This document shows positions 1-7,067 of a stretch of DNA of 12,102 nt, one piece after another. The notes beneath the pieces are model-generated. The model was not told the origin of the DNA. It saw only the letters and a list, made by a program, of their open reading frames with translations, and made no database searches. Origin of the DNA: an uncultured Angelakisella sp. (GTDB lineage: Bacteria > Bacillota > Clostridia > Oscillospirales > Ruminococcaceae); contig CANOCD010000014.1 of assembly GCA_947564495.1 (NCBI GenBank), positions 1 to 12,102 of the forward strand, read 5' to 3'. The translations under genes were made by a program, and so were the position numbers. How positions within the stretch are numbered: the stretch's first letter is position 1; every line of letters starts with the position of its first letter.

Positions 1-44
1 CAGCCGCAAGAGCGCCCCTCGCTTGCGCCCTGTACCGCCTGCCC

Positions 45-81
45 TTCCGGACAGGGCCCCGCCAGGGGCCCAAATCCGGAA
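45..81. other. Stem-loop downstream of the WG-repeat gene
   Basis: Two nested inverted repeats form one hairpin. The outer arms are TTCCGGA (45-51) and TCCGGAA (75-81). The inner arms are GGGCCCC (54-60) and GGGGCCC (65-71), around a GCCA loop. It lies about 30 bp beyond the stop of the minus-strand gene at 109, so it could end that transcript. However, no T-tract follows on the minus strand, so it is not a canonical intrinsic terminator. I see no gene in the rest of positions 1-108. Confidence 0.45.
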
Positions 82-108
82 CGCACAGACCTAGCAGATC
101 AAAAAAAC

Positions 109-1872
109 TCAACCCGCCGCCTTAAACTCCGCAGCCCCCCAAATCCCGTCCTTCCTGACCGCCCAAAGCCCGGGGTCCAGGCAGAAAATATCGTCGTACT
201 CCAGGGGGAGGACCACAGCCCCAGTCTTGTCGATAATGCCTTGCTTTTCACCCTGGCGCACCCAGGCCATGCCGCTCTCGAAGGAGCCGGCGGCGTCGAA
301 CTGGAAGTCGATGACCACCTGCCCGGCGGGGTCGATGTACCCGTACTTGCCATCCTTCCGGACCACGGCCAGACCGTCCTGGAAGGGGCCGGCCATGGTG
401 TAGTCCATGGGGATGACAAAATTCCCGGTCTTGTCCACAAAGCCGAAGGAGCCGTCACCGCCCCAGCCGCCATTGGCCACCAGGATGAGACCGTCGCCGC
501 TGTTGTCCACATAGTCGTATTCCACCGGGAGGACCACCTTGCCGGTGGTGTCCAGAAGGCCGTACTTCATGTTCTCCTCATCGGGACCGCTGCCCACGAT
601 GACGGTGCCGTTGTCCTCGTACATCCAGACGTAGTCATACTCCATAGGGACCACCAGCTTGCCGGTGGTGTCGACGAAGCCGTATTTCATGGTGTCGTAG
701 TCCTCCCCCTGGCCTGCCCAGCCGAGGCCCTGGCGGAACCAGACGGGGTCCTGCAAGTCGTCGAACTGGAAGGGGGTGAGCTCCTTGCCGGTCTTGTCGA
801 TGAGGGCGTGCTTCAGCTTGTCGTTTTCATCCCGCTTGGCGACGCCGGCCACGCCGTCCTTGAACCGGGTGAGGGAAAAGTCGTAGATAAAGGGGATGGC
901 CTCGCTGCCGTTTAGGTCCACAAAGCCCCATTTGACGGGCCCGTCGCCGACATATTTGCTGGCCGCGGCCATGCCCTCGGAAATTTCGCCGATCTGGGCG
1001 TATTGGGCGGGGACGACCTCCCTGCCGGTCTTGTCGATGATCCCCCAGGAGGCGGGCCGGGAGGGGTCCTTGGCTCTGACCACGGCGTAGCCGTCGTGGA
1101 AATCGCAGGTGATGTCGTAGCCGCAGGGGATGACCTCCTTCCCCTGGGTGTCGATATAGCCCCAGCCCCAGGCGCCTGTCTGGGGGTCCATTTTGGACAC
1201 CACCGCCAGCCCCTCGGAGAAGCGGTTGGCCCCGCTGTATTCCGCCGGGATGACCAGCGCCCCGGTCCGGTCGATGAAGCCGAATTTCTCATCCTTTCGG
1301 ACCATAGCCAGGCCATCGGTAAAGCTCATGGCGTTTTCCCAGGGGGCAAGGGGGATAGCCAGTTTTCCGGCGGCGTCCACATAGCCGTAGGCCCGCTCGT
1401 CGGTGTCAAGGTCCCACTGGCAGGCGCAGGCCAGCCCCTCGGAAAGGCCCTCGATGTTGTAGTGTTCCGCCGGGAGAACGACGGAGCAGTCCCTCTTGGC
1501 TAGGCCGTAGCAGGTGGGCTCAAAATCCTCTTCGCCCAGCTCGTCCTCTTCCTCAAAGGCGTCGTCGTCCGGGCCGGTGGCCACCTCATAGAGGCCGCCG
1601 TAGTCGTTGCCGTTGTAGCGGACCCAGTGGAGCCCCTCGGGGAGCCAGTTCAGGGTGTACTCGCTGGTAAAGGCCAGGGGGCCGGTCTCCCCCGGCTCTG
1701 CCGGGGCAGGAACGGCGGTATCATCCTCCTGCTTTGTGTCCTGGCCGGAGGACGCCGGGGAGGTCTCCCCGGAGGAGGTCCCCGACGGGGCGGGGGCAGG
1801 GGTCCCGCCGCAGGCCGCCAGGGAGAGGATCAGGGCCAGGGCCAGAACAAGGCACAGACAGTTCTTCTTCAT
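109..1872 (-). CDS. WG-repeat lipoprotein
   Basis: A 587-aa exported protein built almost entirely of WG (KWG) repeats. Residues 1-21 form a lipoprotein signal: a lysine start, a leucine-rich core and a lipobox ending LAAC followed by GG. A Ser/Thr/Pro/Gly-rich linker and an acidic Asp/Glu-rich stretch follow. About eleven clear repeats of the form (W/Y/F)-G-x-(I/V)-D-x-x-G-x-x-(V/L)-x-P come next, spaced 35-50 residues apart, with a degenerate first copy and a partial last copy. Typical copies read WGIIDKTGREVVP and YGFVDTTGKLVVP. The ATG at 1872 was chosen because AAAGGAAG lies 8 nt upstream and the signal peptide starts there. A longer frame with TTG at 1962 would run through a terminator hairpin. 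WG repeats are thought to form beta-rich surface modules, but their ligand is generally unknown, so I assign no function beyond a surface-anchored repeat protein. Expression probably depends on the leader described separately. Confidence 0.9.
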   Translation of the reverse strand: MKKNCLCLVLALALILSLAACGGTPAPAPSGTSSGETSPASSGQDTKQEDDTAVPAPAEPGETGPLAFTSEYTLNWLPEGLHWVRYNGNDYGGLYEVATGPDDDAFEEEDELGEEDFEPTCYGLAKRDCSVVLPAEHYNIEGLSEGLACACQWDLDTDERAYGYVDAAGKLAIPLAPWENAMSFTDGLAMVRKDEKFGFIDRTGALVIPAEYSGANRFSEGLAVVSKMDPQTGAWGWGYIDTQGKEVIPCGYDITCDFHDGYAVVRAKDPSRPASWGIIDKTGREVVPAQYAQIGEISEGMAAASKYVGDGPVKWGFVDLNGSEAIPFIYDFSLTRFKDGVAGVAKRDENDKLKHALIDKTGKELTPFQFDDLQDPVWFRQGLGWAGQGEDYDTMKYGFVDTTGKLVVPMEYDYVWMYEDNGTVIVGSGPDEENMKYGLLDTTGKVVLPVEYDYVDNSGDGLILVANGGWGGDGSFGFVDKTGNFVIPMDYTMAGPFQDGLAVVRKDGKYGYIDPAGQVVIDFQFDAAGSFESGMAWVRQGEKQGIIDKTGAVVLPLEYDDIFCLDPGLWAVRKDGIWGAAEFKAAG

Positions 1873-1911
1873 GCTCAGACTTCCTTTCGTTTTCCGCTGG
1901 TTTTGGGACAC

Positions 1912-1952
1912 AAAAAAGCGCGCTCCGCCCGCCGGGAGCAGGGGGAGCGCGC
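1912..1952 (-). terminator. Intrinsic terminator inside the WG-gene leader
   Basis: Read on the minus strand, a 9-bp GC-rich stem (1944-1952 with 1918-1926) with a 17-nt loop is followed directly by six T residues (1917-1912). This is a canonical Rho-independent terminator. It lies 40 bp before the WG-repeat ATG and about 110 nt after the predicted start of transcription from the promoter at 2070-2098. It could act as an attenuator for the WG gene. It could instead simply end read-through from the cca-MBL operon, whose last stop is at 2138. Confidence 0.8.
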
Positions 1953-2062
1953 CGGTTGCCAAGAGATCATTTTCGGGTACAGCAAAGCTGCACAGTCACA
2001 GCTATGCCTTGCTTGAAGGGCGACACAGAATCCCACGTCTGTCAACCCCTTTTTCCCAAATT
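1953..2062 (-). ncRNA. Candidate structured leader RNA upstream of the WG-repeat gene
   Basis: On the minus strand the RNA between promoter and terminator can form three elements. One is a closing stem GGTTG/CAACC (2043-2047 with 1954-1958). The second is a hairpin of 5 bp (2038-2042 with 2025-2029). The third is a longer hairpin at 1981-2013, with stems TTGCT/AGCAA-type and CAGCT/AGCTG-type separated by a 5-nt bulge. The layout of a three-way junction followed by a terminator and then a ribosome binding site is typical of cis-regulatory RNAs. I could not match it to a known riboswitch class, and I see no convincing antiterminator. It could also be a free-standing small RNA of about 150 nt. 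The stems were found by eye and carry no covariation evidence. Confidence 0.4.
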
Positions 2063-2069
2063 TTACCTA

Positions 2070-2098
2070 ATTATAACAGAAAATGTTTCCGGGCGCAA
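2070..2098 (-). promoter_or_regulatory. Extended -10 promoter for the WG-gene leader
   Basis: On the minus strand, TTGCGC (2098-2093) and a perfect TATAAT (2075-2070) are separated by exactly 17 bp, with TG one base upstream of the -10. Transcription would begin near 2063. This gives a leader of about 190 nt before the WG-repeat ATG at 1872. The surrounding AT-rich stretch stands out sharply from the GC-rich genes on both sides. Confidence 0.7.
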
Positions 2099-2137
2099 GG
2101 AGGACGTGGAAAAACGGCGGGTCTTGCGGGGCCTGTG

Positions 2138-2794
2138 TCACTCCCCGGTCCGAAGCATCCGCTCCCGGCAGGGGATGGCGGGGTCCAGGCCGTCCCGGAA
2201 GGTCTTGGCGTCGGCCACCGTCCCCACGATGGCGGCGTAGTGGGTGGGCACCACCGCCCGGGGGGCCATGGCGTTGACCATCCTGGCGGCCTCGGCGGCG
2301 TCCAAGGTGTAGGTCCCGCCGACAGGCACCAGGGCCAGGTCGCAGCGGACGGCCCGGGCCTCGGGGGTGTCGTCGGTGTCCCCGGCCACGTAGTACCGGG
2401 CCCCGTCCATGGTGAGGATGTACCCCACCCAGCCGTTCGCCTTGGGGTGGTTGGGCTTGTTGGTGTTGTAGGAGGCCACCGCCTCGATGACCACCCCGGC
2501 CACCTCCAGCCGCTCCCCGGGGGCCATGGTGTGGAGCTCCGAAAAGCCCAGCTTTTCCGCCTCCTTCCGGGTGGAGGCGGGGGTCACCAGAACGGTCCCG
2601 GCCTTCCGGACCCTGGCAAGGTCGGCGGGGGAGAAGTGGTCGAAGTGGTCGTGGGTGACCAGGATGAGGTCGGCGTCGGCCGGCTCCCCCTCCACCCGGA
2701 AGGGGTCGAAGTAGACGACCCGGCTCCCCCGGACACGGATGCTGCTGTGGTAGAGGACCTCCACCGATTCAAAGAGCTTTGCGGTTTCGATCAT
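2138..2794 (-). CDS. UlaG-like metallo-beta-lactamase-fold hydrolase
   Basis: A 218-aa cytoplasmic protein of the Lactamase_B_2 / UlaG-like branch of the metallo-beta-lactamase superfamily (COG2220). The metal-binding motif H-x-H-x-D-H is present as THDHFDH, giving H48, H50, D52 and H53. Further ligands expected in this family are visible as D139 in AGDTDD and H185 in VPTHY. The segment YNTNKPNHPKANGWVGY (109-125) is also characteristic of this branch. The start ATG has AGGAG 9 nt upstream, and that ribosome binding site directly follows the TAA of cca, leaving only 15 bp between the genes. The two are therefore very probably co-transcribed. Members of this family hydrolyse various phosphodiester, lactone or related substrates; the actual substrate cannot be read from the sequence. 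Length is normal and no key residue is missing. Confidence 0.88.
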   Translation of the reverse strand: MIETAKLFESVEVLYHSSIRVRGSRVVYFDPFRVEGEPADADLILVTHDHFDHFSPADLARVRKAGTVLVTPASTRKEAEKLGFSELHTMAPGERLEVAGVVIEAVASYNTNKPNHPKANGWVGYILTMDGARYYVAGDTDDTPEARAVRCDLALVPVGGTYTLDAAEAARMVNAMAPRAVVPTHYAAIVGTVADAKTFRDGLDPAIPCRERMLRTGE

Positions 2795-2809
2795 GGCGTG
2801 ACACTCCTT

Positions 2810-4189
2810 TTATTGATGCTCGGGGCTTTGGGAGGCCCCGGCGTAGTTCCTTGCTTCGTCCAGAAGGACAGCCTTGTCGTTCTCCAGCCGCCCCTCCTGG
2901 ACCTCCCCCAGAAGATGCCGGAGGGCCCGGCCCAGCTCCGGACCGGCCTGGAACCCGGCGGCCAGCAGGTCGTTGCCGTTTATCGCCAGGTCCCGGAGGG
3001 TGAAGCAGTCCCCCTCGGCCAGGACCTGGTCCACCAGGGCCTCCCACTGGTCCAGACGGGCCAGACGGGGGGGCTGGCAGTCCGGGGCGTGGCCCAAAGT
3101 GTCTCCCCGCTGGAGGGCCAGGAGGTCCCGGAGAGCCTCCTCCCCCAGGCGGCCCAGCCACCGCCGGGCGGCGGGGAGGGTGGGGGGCACCCACAGGTCG
3201 TGGCGCTCTATCAGGTCGACGACCTTGACCCGGAGGGCGTTTTCACACCGCAGGCGGCGGAGGGCGGCGTTGGCCAGCCCCGCCCCGGCCTTGGGGTGGC
3301 CGTAGTAGTGGGCGACCCCCTTGCCGTCCACCGTGCGGCAGCAGGGCTTGCCCCCGTCGTGGAGGAGGGCCGCCAGCCGCAGGGCCTCTTTTGGGGGGAC
3401 CGAGACCACCGCCGCCAGGGTGTGCTCCATGAGGTCCCGGTCGTGGTGGGGATTTTGCTGGTCGTACCCCGGCATCTCCCGGAGGTAGGCAAGGCCGGGG
3501 AGGACGCAGAGGAGGTCCCAGAACACCCGGAGGACGAGGCCCAGCCGGTCCCCCGGGGCGACCAGGAGCCGCCGAAGCTCCATCATGCACCGCTCCGGGG
3601 CCACCCGGCGAAGCTCCCCCCGGCCCTGGTGGATGGCGGCGGCGGTGGCCTCCTCCGCTGTCAGGCCGTACCGGGCGGCGAACCGGGCCCCCCGGAGGAT
3701 ACGCAGGGCGTCCTCTTCGAAGCGGCGGCGGGGGTCCCCCACGCAGCGCAGGACCCGAGCCTTCAGGTCGGCGGCCCCGCCGAAGGGGTCCAGCAGTCCC
3801 CGGACCGGGTGCCAGGCCATGGCGTTGACGGTGAAGTCCCGGCGGGAAAGGTCCTCCTCCACCCGGGTGACGAACCGGACCGAATCGGGGCGGCGGTGGT
3901 CGGTGTAATCCCCGTCGGCCCGGTAGGTGGTGACCTCCCAGTTCTGCTTTTCAAGCCGGACGGTGAGGGTGCCGTGGCGCAGGCCGGTGGGGATGACCGG
4001 CCAGCCAGAAAAGGCGGCGGTCATCTCCTCCGGGGTGGCGGAGGTGCAGAGGTCCCAGTCGTGGGGGGAGAGCCCCAGGAGGCTGTCCCGGACGCAGCCC
4101 CCCACGGCCCAGGCTTCATGGCCCCGGGATTCCAGCCGCTCCAGGATGGCGGCGGCGGGGCCGGGGATGGCAAAGGCGGGAACGGACAC
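2810..4189 (-). CDS. cca: CCA tRNA nucleotidyltransferase with HD domain
   Basis: A 459-aa class II tRNA nucleotidyltransferase, which adds or repairs the 3' CCA of tRNAs. The N-terminal polymerase head shows VGGCVRDSLLG (29-39), the metal-binding pair D44-x-D46 in HDWDL, and RRDFTVNAMA (116-125). The neck region EEDALRILRGARFAARYG follows at about residue 158, then ERCMMELRRLL (199-209). A C-terminal HD domain is present, with LLHDGGKP carrying H277-D278; it reads HDGGK where HDIGK is usual. The start is GTG with GGAGG 8 nt upstream. Related enzymes could be poly(A) polymerases, but the motif set and the presence of an HD domain fit the long bacterial CCA type. The MBL-fold gene follows directly. 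A MITE-like element lies between this gene and its best predicted promoter. Confidence 0.92.
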   Translation of the reverse strand: MSVPAFAIPGPAAAILERLESRGHEAWAVGGCVRDSLLGLSPHDWDLCTSATPEEMTAAFSGWPVIPTGLRHGTLTVRLEKQNWEVTTYRADGDYTDHRRPDSVRFVTRVEEDLSRRDFTVNAMAWHPVRGLLDPFGGAADLKARVLRCVGDPRRRFEEDALRILRGARFAARYGLTAEEATAAAIHQGRGELRRVAPERCMMELRRLLVAPGDRLGLVLRVFWDLLCVLPGLAYLREMPGYDQQNPHHDRDLMEHTLAAVVSVPPKEALRLAALLHDGGKPCCRTVDGKGVAHYYGHPKAGAGLANAALRRLRCENALRVKVVDLIERHDLWVPPTLPAARRWLGRLGEEALRDLLALQRGDTLGHAPDCQPPRLARLDQWEALVDQVLAEGDCFTLRDLAINGNDLLAAGFQAGPELGRALRHLLGEVQEGRLENDKAVLLDEARNYAGASQSPEHQ

Positions 4190-4214
4190 AGGCGGTACCT
4201 CCTTTCTGCTGTAA

Positions 4215-4376
4215 GAGCCTATTCAAAATTTTCCCGCACGCCGTTCGGACGGGTCTTTTTTCGCCCTGCGGCGTTACAAAAACTTGTAAGCCATAAAGGC
4301 TGGACTGCGTTTTTGTGCCTTGCAGGACGAAAAAATACCCGCCCGCTCGGCGCACTTGGAAATCTTGAATAGGCTC
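4215..4376. mobile_element. MITE-like inverted-repeat element
   Basis: A 162-bp element with perfect 12-bp terminal inverted repeats, GAGCCTATTCAA (4215-4226) and TTGAATAGGCTC (4365-4376). It is flanked on both sides by TAA (4212-4214 and 4377-4379), which looks like a short target duplication. The inner arms are also largely complementary for roughly 70 bp each, sharing blocks such as CGGGT-TTTTTTCG-CCTGC and ACAAAAAC, with a small hairpin AGCC/GGCT at the apex (about 4289-4301). The whole unit could fold into one long hairpin. It carries no open reading frame for a transposase. It starts only about 10 bp upstream of the cca ribosome binding site. A natural family of repeats copied elsewhere in the genome is likely but cannot be confirmed from one copy. 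Confidence 0.75.
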
Positions 4377-4392
4377 TAAGGTATCTGCTGGT

Positions 4393-4421
4393 ATCTTACC
4401 ACAGACGGGGGAGAGTTGCAA
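4393..4421 (-). promoter_or_regulatory. Predicted cca promoter
   Basis: On the minus strand, TTGCAA (4421-4416) and TAAGAT (4398-4393) are separated by 17 bp. Transcription would start near 4386, about 10 bp before the MITE-like element. The cca 5' leader would then be about 200 nt and contain the whole element. This is the best match I see on this strand, but the -35 and -10 are both imperfect. Confidence 0.45.
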
Positions 4422-4491
4422 GGCGTCCCCATCCCAAAAGGGATATTTGCAGGAGGACAGAAAAAATCTTGCATTTTTGGGGCGAAAAGCC

Positions 4492-4520
4492 TTGATTTTT
4501 TCCCAACTATCCGGTATCAT
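4492..4520 (+). promoter_or_regulatory. Promoter of the murR-type regulator and baiN-like operon
   Basis: TTGATT (4492-4497) and TATCAT (4515-4520) are separated by exactly 17 bp, in a locally AT-rich stretch. Transcription would start near 4527, about 64 bp upstream of the preferred ATG of the regulator. Confidence 0.6.
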
Positions 4521-4590
4521 GTATGGGTCATATCGAACCAAAGGAATAAGACCTTGCAGGTGATGCAGGGGGAACGAGGTGTTGCTTGCC

Positions 4591-5460
4591 ATGCCAATGG
4601 ATCTTTTAGCGGTCATCGACCGGAATATGTCCGGCTTTTCCAAGGGGCAGAAGCTCATCGGGCGGTACATCACCCAGCACTACGACAAGGCGGCCTTTAT
4701 GACCGCCGCCAAGCTGGGGGACACGGTGGGGGTCAGCGAATCCACCGTGGTCCGCTTCGCCACCGAGGTGGGATTTGAGGGCTACCCCCAGCTCCAGAAG
4801 AACCTCCAGGAGATCATCCGCAACCGGCTGACCACGGTGCAGCGGATGGACATCATCGACGGCCAGATCGCCGGCAGCGACGTCCTCTCCAAGGTGCTGG
4901 CCCTGGACAGCGAGAAGATCCGCCGCACCATGGAGGAGGCCGACCGGAAAGCCTTCGACCAGGCGGTGGAGAGCATCGTCTCCGCCCGGGAGCTGTACAT
5001 CCTGGGCATCCGCAGTTCCAGTATGCTGGCCAGTTTCCTGGCCTTCTACTTCAACCAGATCTTCCCCCACGTCCGGTGCGTCAACTCCAACTCCACCAGC
5101 GAGACCTTCGAGCAGATGTTCCGCATCACCAGCGAGGACGTCTTTATCGCCATCAGCTTCCCCCGGTACTCCCAGCGGACGCTGAAGGCCGCCCAGTACG
5201 CCAAGAGCCGGGGGGCCAAGGTCATCGCCCTCACCGACTCCACCTCCGCCCCCCTGGCCGGGGCCGCCGACATCCTCCTCCTGGCCCGGAGCGAGATGGC
5301 CTCCTTTGTGGACAGCCTGGTGGCCCCCCTCAGCGTCATCAACGCCCTCATCGTGGCGGTGGGGCTGAAGAAGAAGGAGGAGATCAGCCGGACCTACGCC
5401 ACCCTGGAGAGTATCTGGGAGGAGTACCAGGTCTACGAAAAGACCGAGGGGGCCAAGTGA
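4591..5460 (+). CDS. MurR/RpiR family transcriptional regulator
   Basis: A DNA-binding regulator of about 289 aa. The N-terminal HTH_6 domain is recognisable by GDTVGVSESTVVRFATEVGF and the following YPQLQKNL. The C-terminal half is a SIS sugar-phosphate-binding domain, with ELYILGIRSSSMLA at its start and FPRYSQRTLKAAQYAKSRGAK in the middle. This family usually senses a phosphosugar and controls amino-sugar or sugar catabolism, but no sugar gene is present here, so its target is unknown. The start is uncertain. ATG at 4591 has GAGGTG about 10 nt upstream and is preferred. GTG at 4579 and ATG at 4597 are alternatives. The stop overlaps the GTG of the next gene (GTGA), which indicates translational coupling. 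Length is normal for the family. Confidence 0.88.
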   Translation: MPMDLLAVIDRNMSGFSKGQKLIGRYITQHYDKAAFMTAAKLGDTVGVSESTVVRFATEVGFEGYPQLQKNLQEIIRNRLTTVQRMDIIDGQIAGSDVLSKVLALDSEKIRRTMEEADRKAFDQAVESIVSARELYILGIRSSSMLASFLAFYFNQIFPHVRCVNSNSTSETFEQMFRITSEDVFIAISFPRYSQRTLKAAQYAKSRGAKVIALTDSTSAPLAGAADILLLARSEMASFVDSLVAPLSVINALIVAVGLKKKEEISRTYATLESIWEEYQVYEKTEGAK

Positions 5461-6710
5461 CCGCCCCGGTCTGGGACGCCATCGTCATCGGCGGGGGAGC
5501 CGCCGGGCTGCTCTGCGCCGGCACTGCCGCCCGCCGGGGCCTTTCGGTGCTGGTGGTGGAAAGCCGGGAACGCCCCGCCCGGAAGATCTTAGTCACCGGC
5601 AAGGGCCGGTGCAACCTCACCAACGACTGCGCCCCCGAGGAGGTGCGGAAGAACGTCTGCCGCAACCCCAAGTTCCTCTACAGCGCACTGGACGCCTTCC
5701 CCCCTGCTGAGACCATGCGGCTGTTTGAGAGCCTGGGGGTGCCCCTCAAGACCGAGCGGGGGAACCGGGTCTTTCCCGTTTCGGAAAACGCCCGGGACAT
5801 CGCCGACGCCCTGGTCCGGCACGCCAAGGACGCCGGGGCCCGGATCGTCCAGGGGAAGGTGGAGCAGATCCTTCTGGAGGAGGGGGCCGCCGCAGGGGTC
5901 CGTGCCGAAGGGAGCAGGGAATACCGGGGTCGGAGCGTTGTCCTGGCCGCCGGGGGGATGAGCTACCCCGGCACGGGGAGCGACGGCAGCGGTTTTCGGC
6001 TGGCCCGGGAGGCGGGCCACGAGATCATCCCGCCCAGGGGGAGCCTGGTGCCTGTCCACTGCCAAGGGGACTTCTTCCCACGCCTTGCGGGGCTGTCCCT
6101 GAAAAACGTGACCCTCACCCTGATGGAGGCGGGGAAGAAGAAGCCCCTCTTCCGGGAGCTGGGGGAGATGCTCTTCACCCACCAGGGGGTCTCCGGGCCC
6201 CTGGTCCTTTCGGCCAGCGCCCTGATGGACAAGCCCGCCGGTGCGTACCGGCTTTTCATCGACATGAAGCCCGGCCTTTCCCCAGAGCAGCTGGACGCCC
6301 GGATGGTCCGGGACTTTTCCGCCGCCCAGAACCGGGACCTGGGCAACGTCCTGGACGCCCTGCTCCCCCGGGCCTTTGTCACCACCGCCCTGGAGGCGGC
6401 GGGGCTGGCCCCCGGCCGGAAGGTCCGGGAGGTCACCCGGGAAGAACGGACCCGCCTGGGGGAGGTCATCAAAGCCTTCCCCCTTGTCCCTGCCGCCCTT
6501 GGGCCGGTGGAGGAGGCGGTGGTCACCGCCGGCGGGGTGAAGGTGACCCAGGTGGACCCCAGGACCATGGCCTCCAAGCTGGTGCCGGGGCTCTACTTCG
6601 CCGGGGAGGTCCTGGACATCGACGCCCGGACGGGGGGGTTCAATCTCCAGTTGGCCTTTTGCACCGGCTATGCGGCGGGGATGGCTCTGCCCAAGCAGGC
6701 GGAGGGCTGA
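5457..6710 (+). CDS. BaiN/HI0933-type FAD-dependent oxidoreductase
   Basis: A 417-aa flavoprotein of the HI0933 / YhiN / BaiN family. The FAD-binding Rossmann motif is GGGAAG (residues 12-17). It is followed by the family signature KILVTGKGRCNLTN. The C-terminal signature is present as VTAGGVKV, then PRTMASKLVPGLYFAGE, then LDIDARTGGFNLQLAFCTGYAAG. GTG at 5457 is the start because it overlaps the TGA of the regulator gene by 4 nt, GAGGGGG lies just upstream, and the protein motif begins directly after it. BaiN of bile-acid-converting clostridia belongs to this family, but the same family is very widespread and most members have no proven substrate. Bile-acid activity should not be inferred from this gene alone; no other bai gene is in the window. 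Confidence 0.88.
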   Translation: MTAPVWDAIVIGGGAAGLLCAGTAARRGLSVLVVESRERPARKILVTGKGRCNLTNDCAPEEVRKNVCRNPKFLYSALDAFPPAETMRLFESLGVPLKTERGNRVFPVSENARDIADALVRHAKDAGARIVQGKVEQILLEEGAAAGVRAEGSREYRGRSVVLAAGGMSYPGTGSDGSGFRLAREAGHEIIPPRGSLVPVHCQGDFFPRLAGLSLKNVTLTLMEAGKKKPLFRELGEMLFTHQGVSGPLVLSASALMDKPAGAYRLFIDMKPGLSPEQLDARMVRDFSAAQNRDLGNVLDALLPRAFVTTALEAAGLAPGRKVREVTREERTRLGEVIKAFPLVPAALGPVEEAVVTAGGVKVTQVDPRTMASKLVPGLYFAGEVLDIDARTGGFNLQLAFCTGYAAGMALPKQAEG

Positions 6711-6736
6711 CCTCGGTCCAAATCATACAAAAATAC

Positions 6737-6758
6737 CGCCCTCCTTTCGGGGAGGGCG
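6737..6758. terminator. Hairpin between the flavoprotein and lysO genes
   Basis: CGCCCTCC (6737-6744) and GGAGGGCG (6751-6758) form a perfect 8-bp stem with a 6-nt loop, 26 bp after the flavoprotein stop. On the plus strand the downstream sequence is poor in T, so termination there would be weak. On the minus strand it is followed by TATTTTTG, which looks better, but no minus-strand gene precedes it. It may be a partial terminator between the two plus-strand units. Confidence 0.4.
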
Positions 6759-6776
6759 TGGTTCTGTGAGGAAACT

Positions 6777-7067
6777 ATGACAACGATACTCATCATGTTC
6801 GCCGGGGTGCTGGCGGGGGCCACCGTCTTTCCCCGGGGGCTGAAAAAGTGGAACGGCTGGCTCCAGCTGGGGATGACCGGCCTGCTCATCTTCACCATGG
6901 GGGTGAGCCTGGGGAGCCGCCCCGGCTTTCTGGAGGAGTTGGGGGCCATCGGGCTGAAAAGCCTGATCTTCGCCGTCCTGCCCATCCTGGCGTCGGTGGC
7001 CCTGGTCTACCCGGTGAGCCGCCGCTTCCTGGAGCGCCCCGACGAGAAGGAAGGGGGGGAGGACTGA
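6777..7067 (+). CDS. LysO-type lysine exporter, N-terminal part (DUF340)
   Basis: A 96-aa membrane protein with about three transmembrane segments (roughly residues 3-19, 28-46 and 60-80) and a charged C-terminal tail ending KEGGED. It corresponds to the first third of LysO/YbjE, an L-lysine exporter that is a single protein of about 300 aa in Escherichia coli. The ATG follows GAGGAA. The TGA overlaps the ATG of the next gene as TGATG, so both halves are translated together and presumably form one transporter. Two-gene forms of this family are known in Firmicutes. The transported substrate is inferred from the family, not shown here. Confidence 0.75.
   Translation: MTTILIMFAGVLAGATVFPRGLKKWNGWLQLGMTGLLIFTMGVSLGSRPGFLEELGAIGLKSLIFAVLPILASVALVYPVSRRFLERPDEKEGGED

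Noticed and set aside
1873..1962. An upstream TTG start extending the WG-repeat lipoprotein by 30 residues
   Set aside because: It would put the terminator hairpin inside the gene and hide the lipoprotein signal; the ATG at 1872 has a good ribosome binding site.
1912..2062. Assignment of the WG leader as 6S RNA, a SAM, c-di-GMP or purine riboswitch
   Set aside because: The conserved sequence blocks of those families are not present, and the 5' and 3' ends are not complementary enough for 6S RNA.
1655..4372. A 905-codon open frame on the plus strand
   Set aside because: It lies antisense to cca and the MBL-fold gene, is Gly/Pro/Val/His-rich without motifs, and arises from the strong GC bias at third codon positions of the real genes.
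4116..4673. A 185-codon minus-strand frame across the cca start, the MITE-like element and the regulator start
   Set aside because: It spans an inverted-repeat element and two divergent promoters, overlaps two real genes, and shows no family motif.
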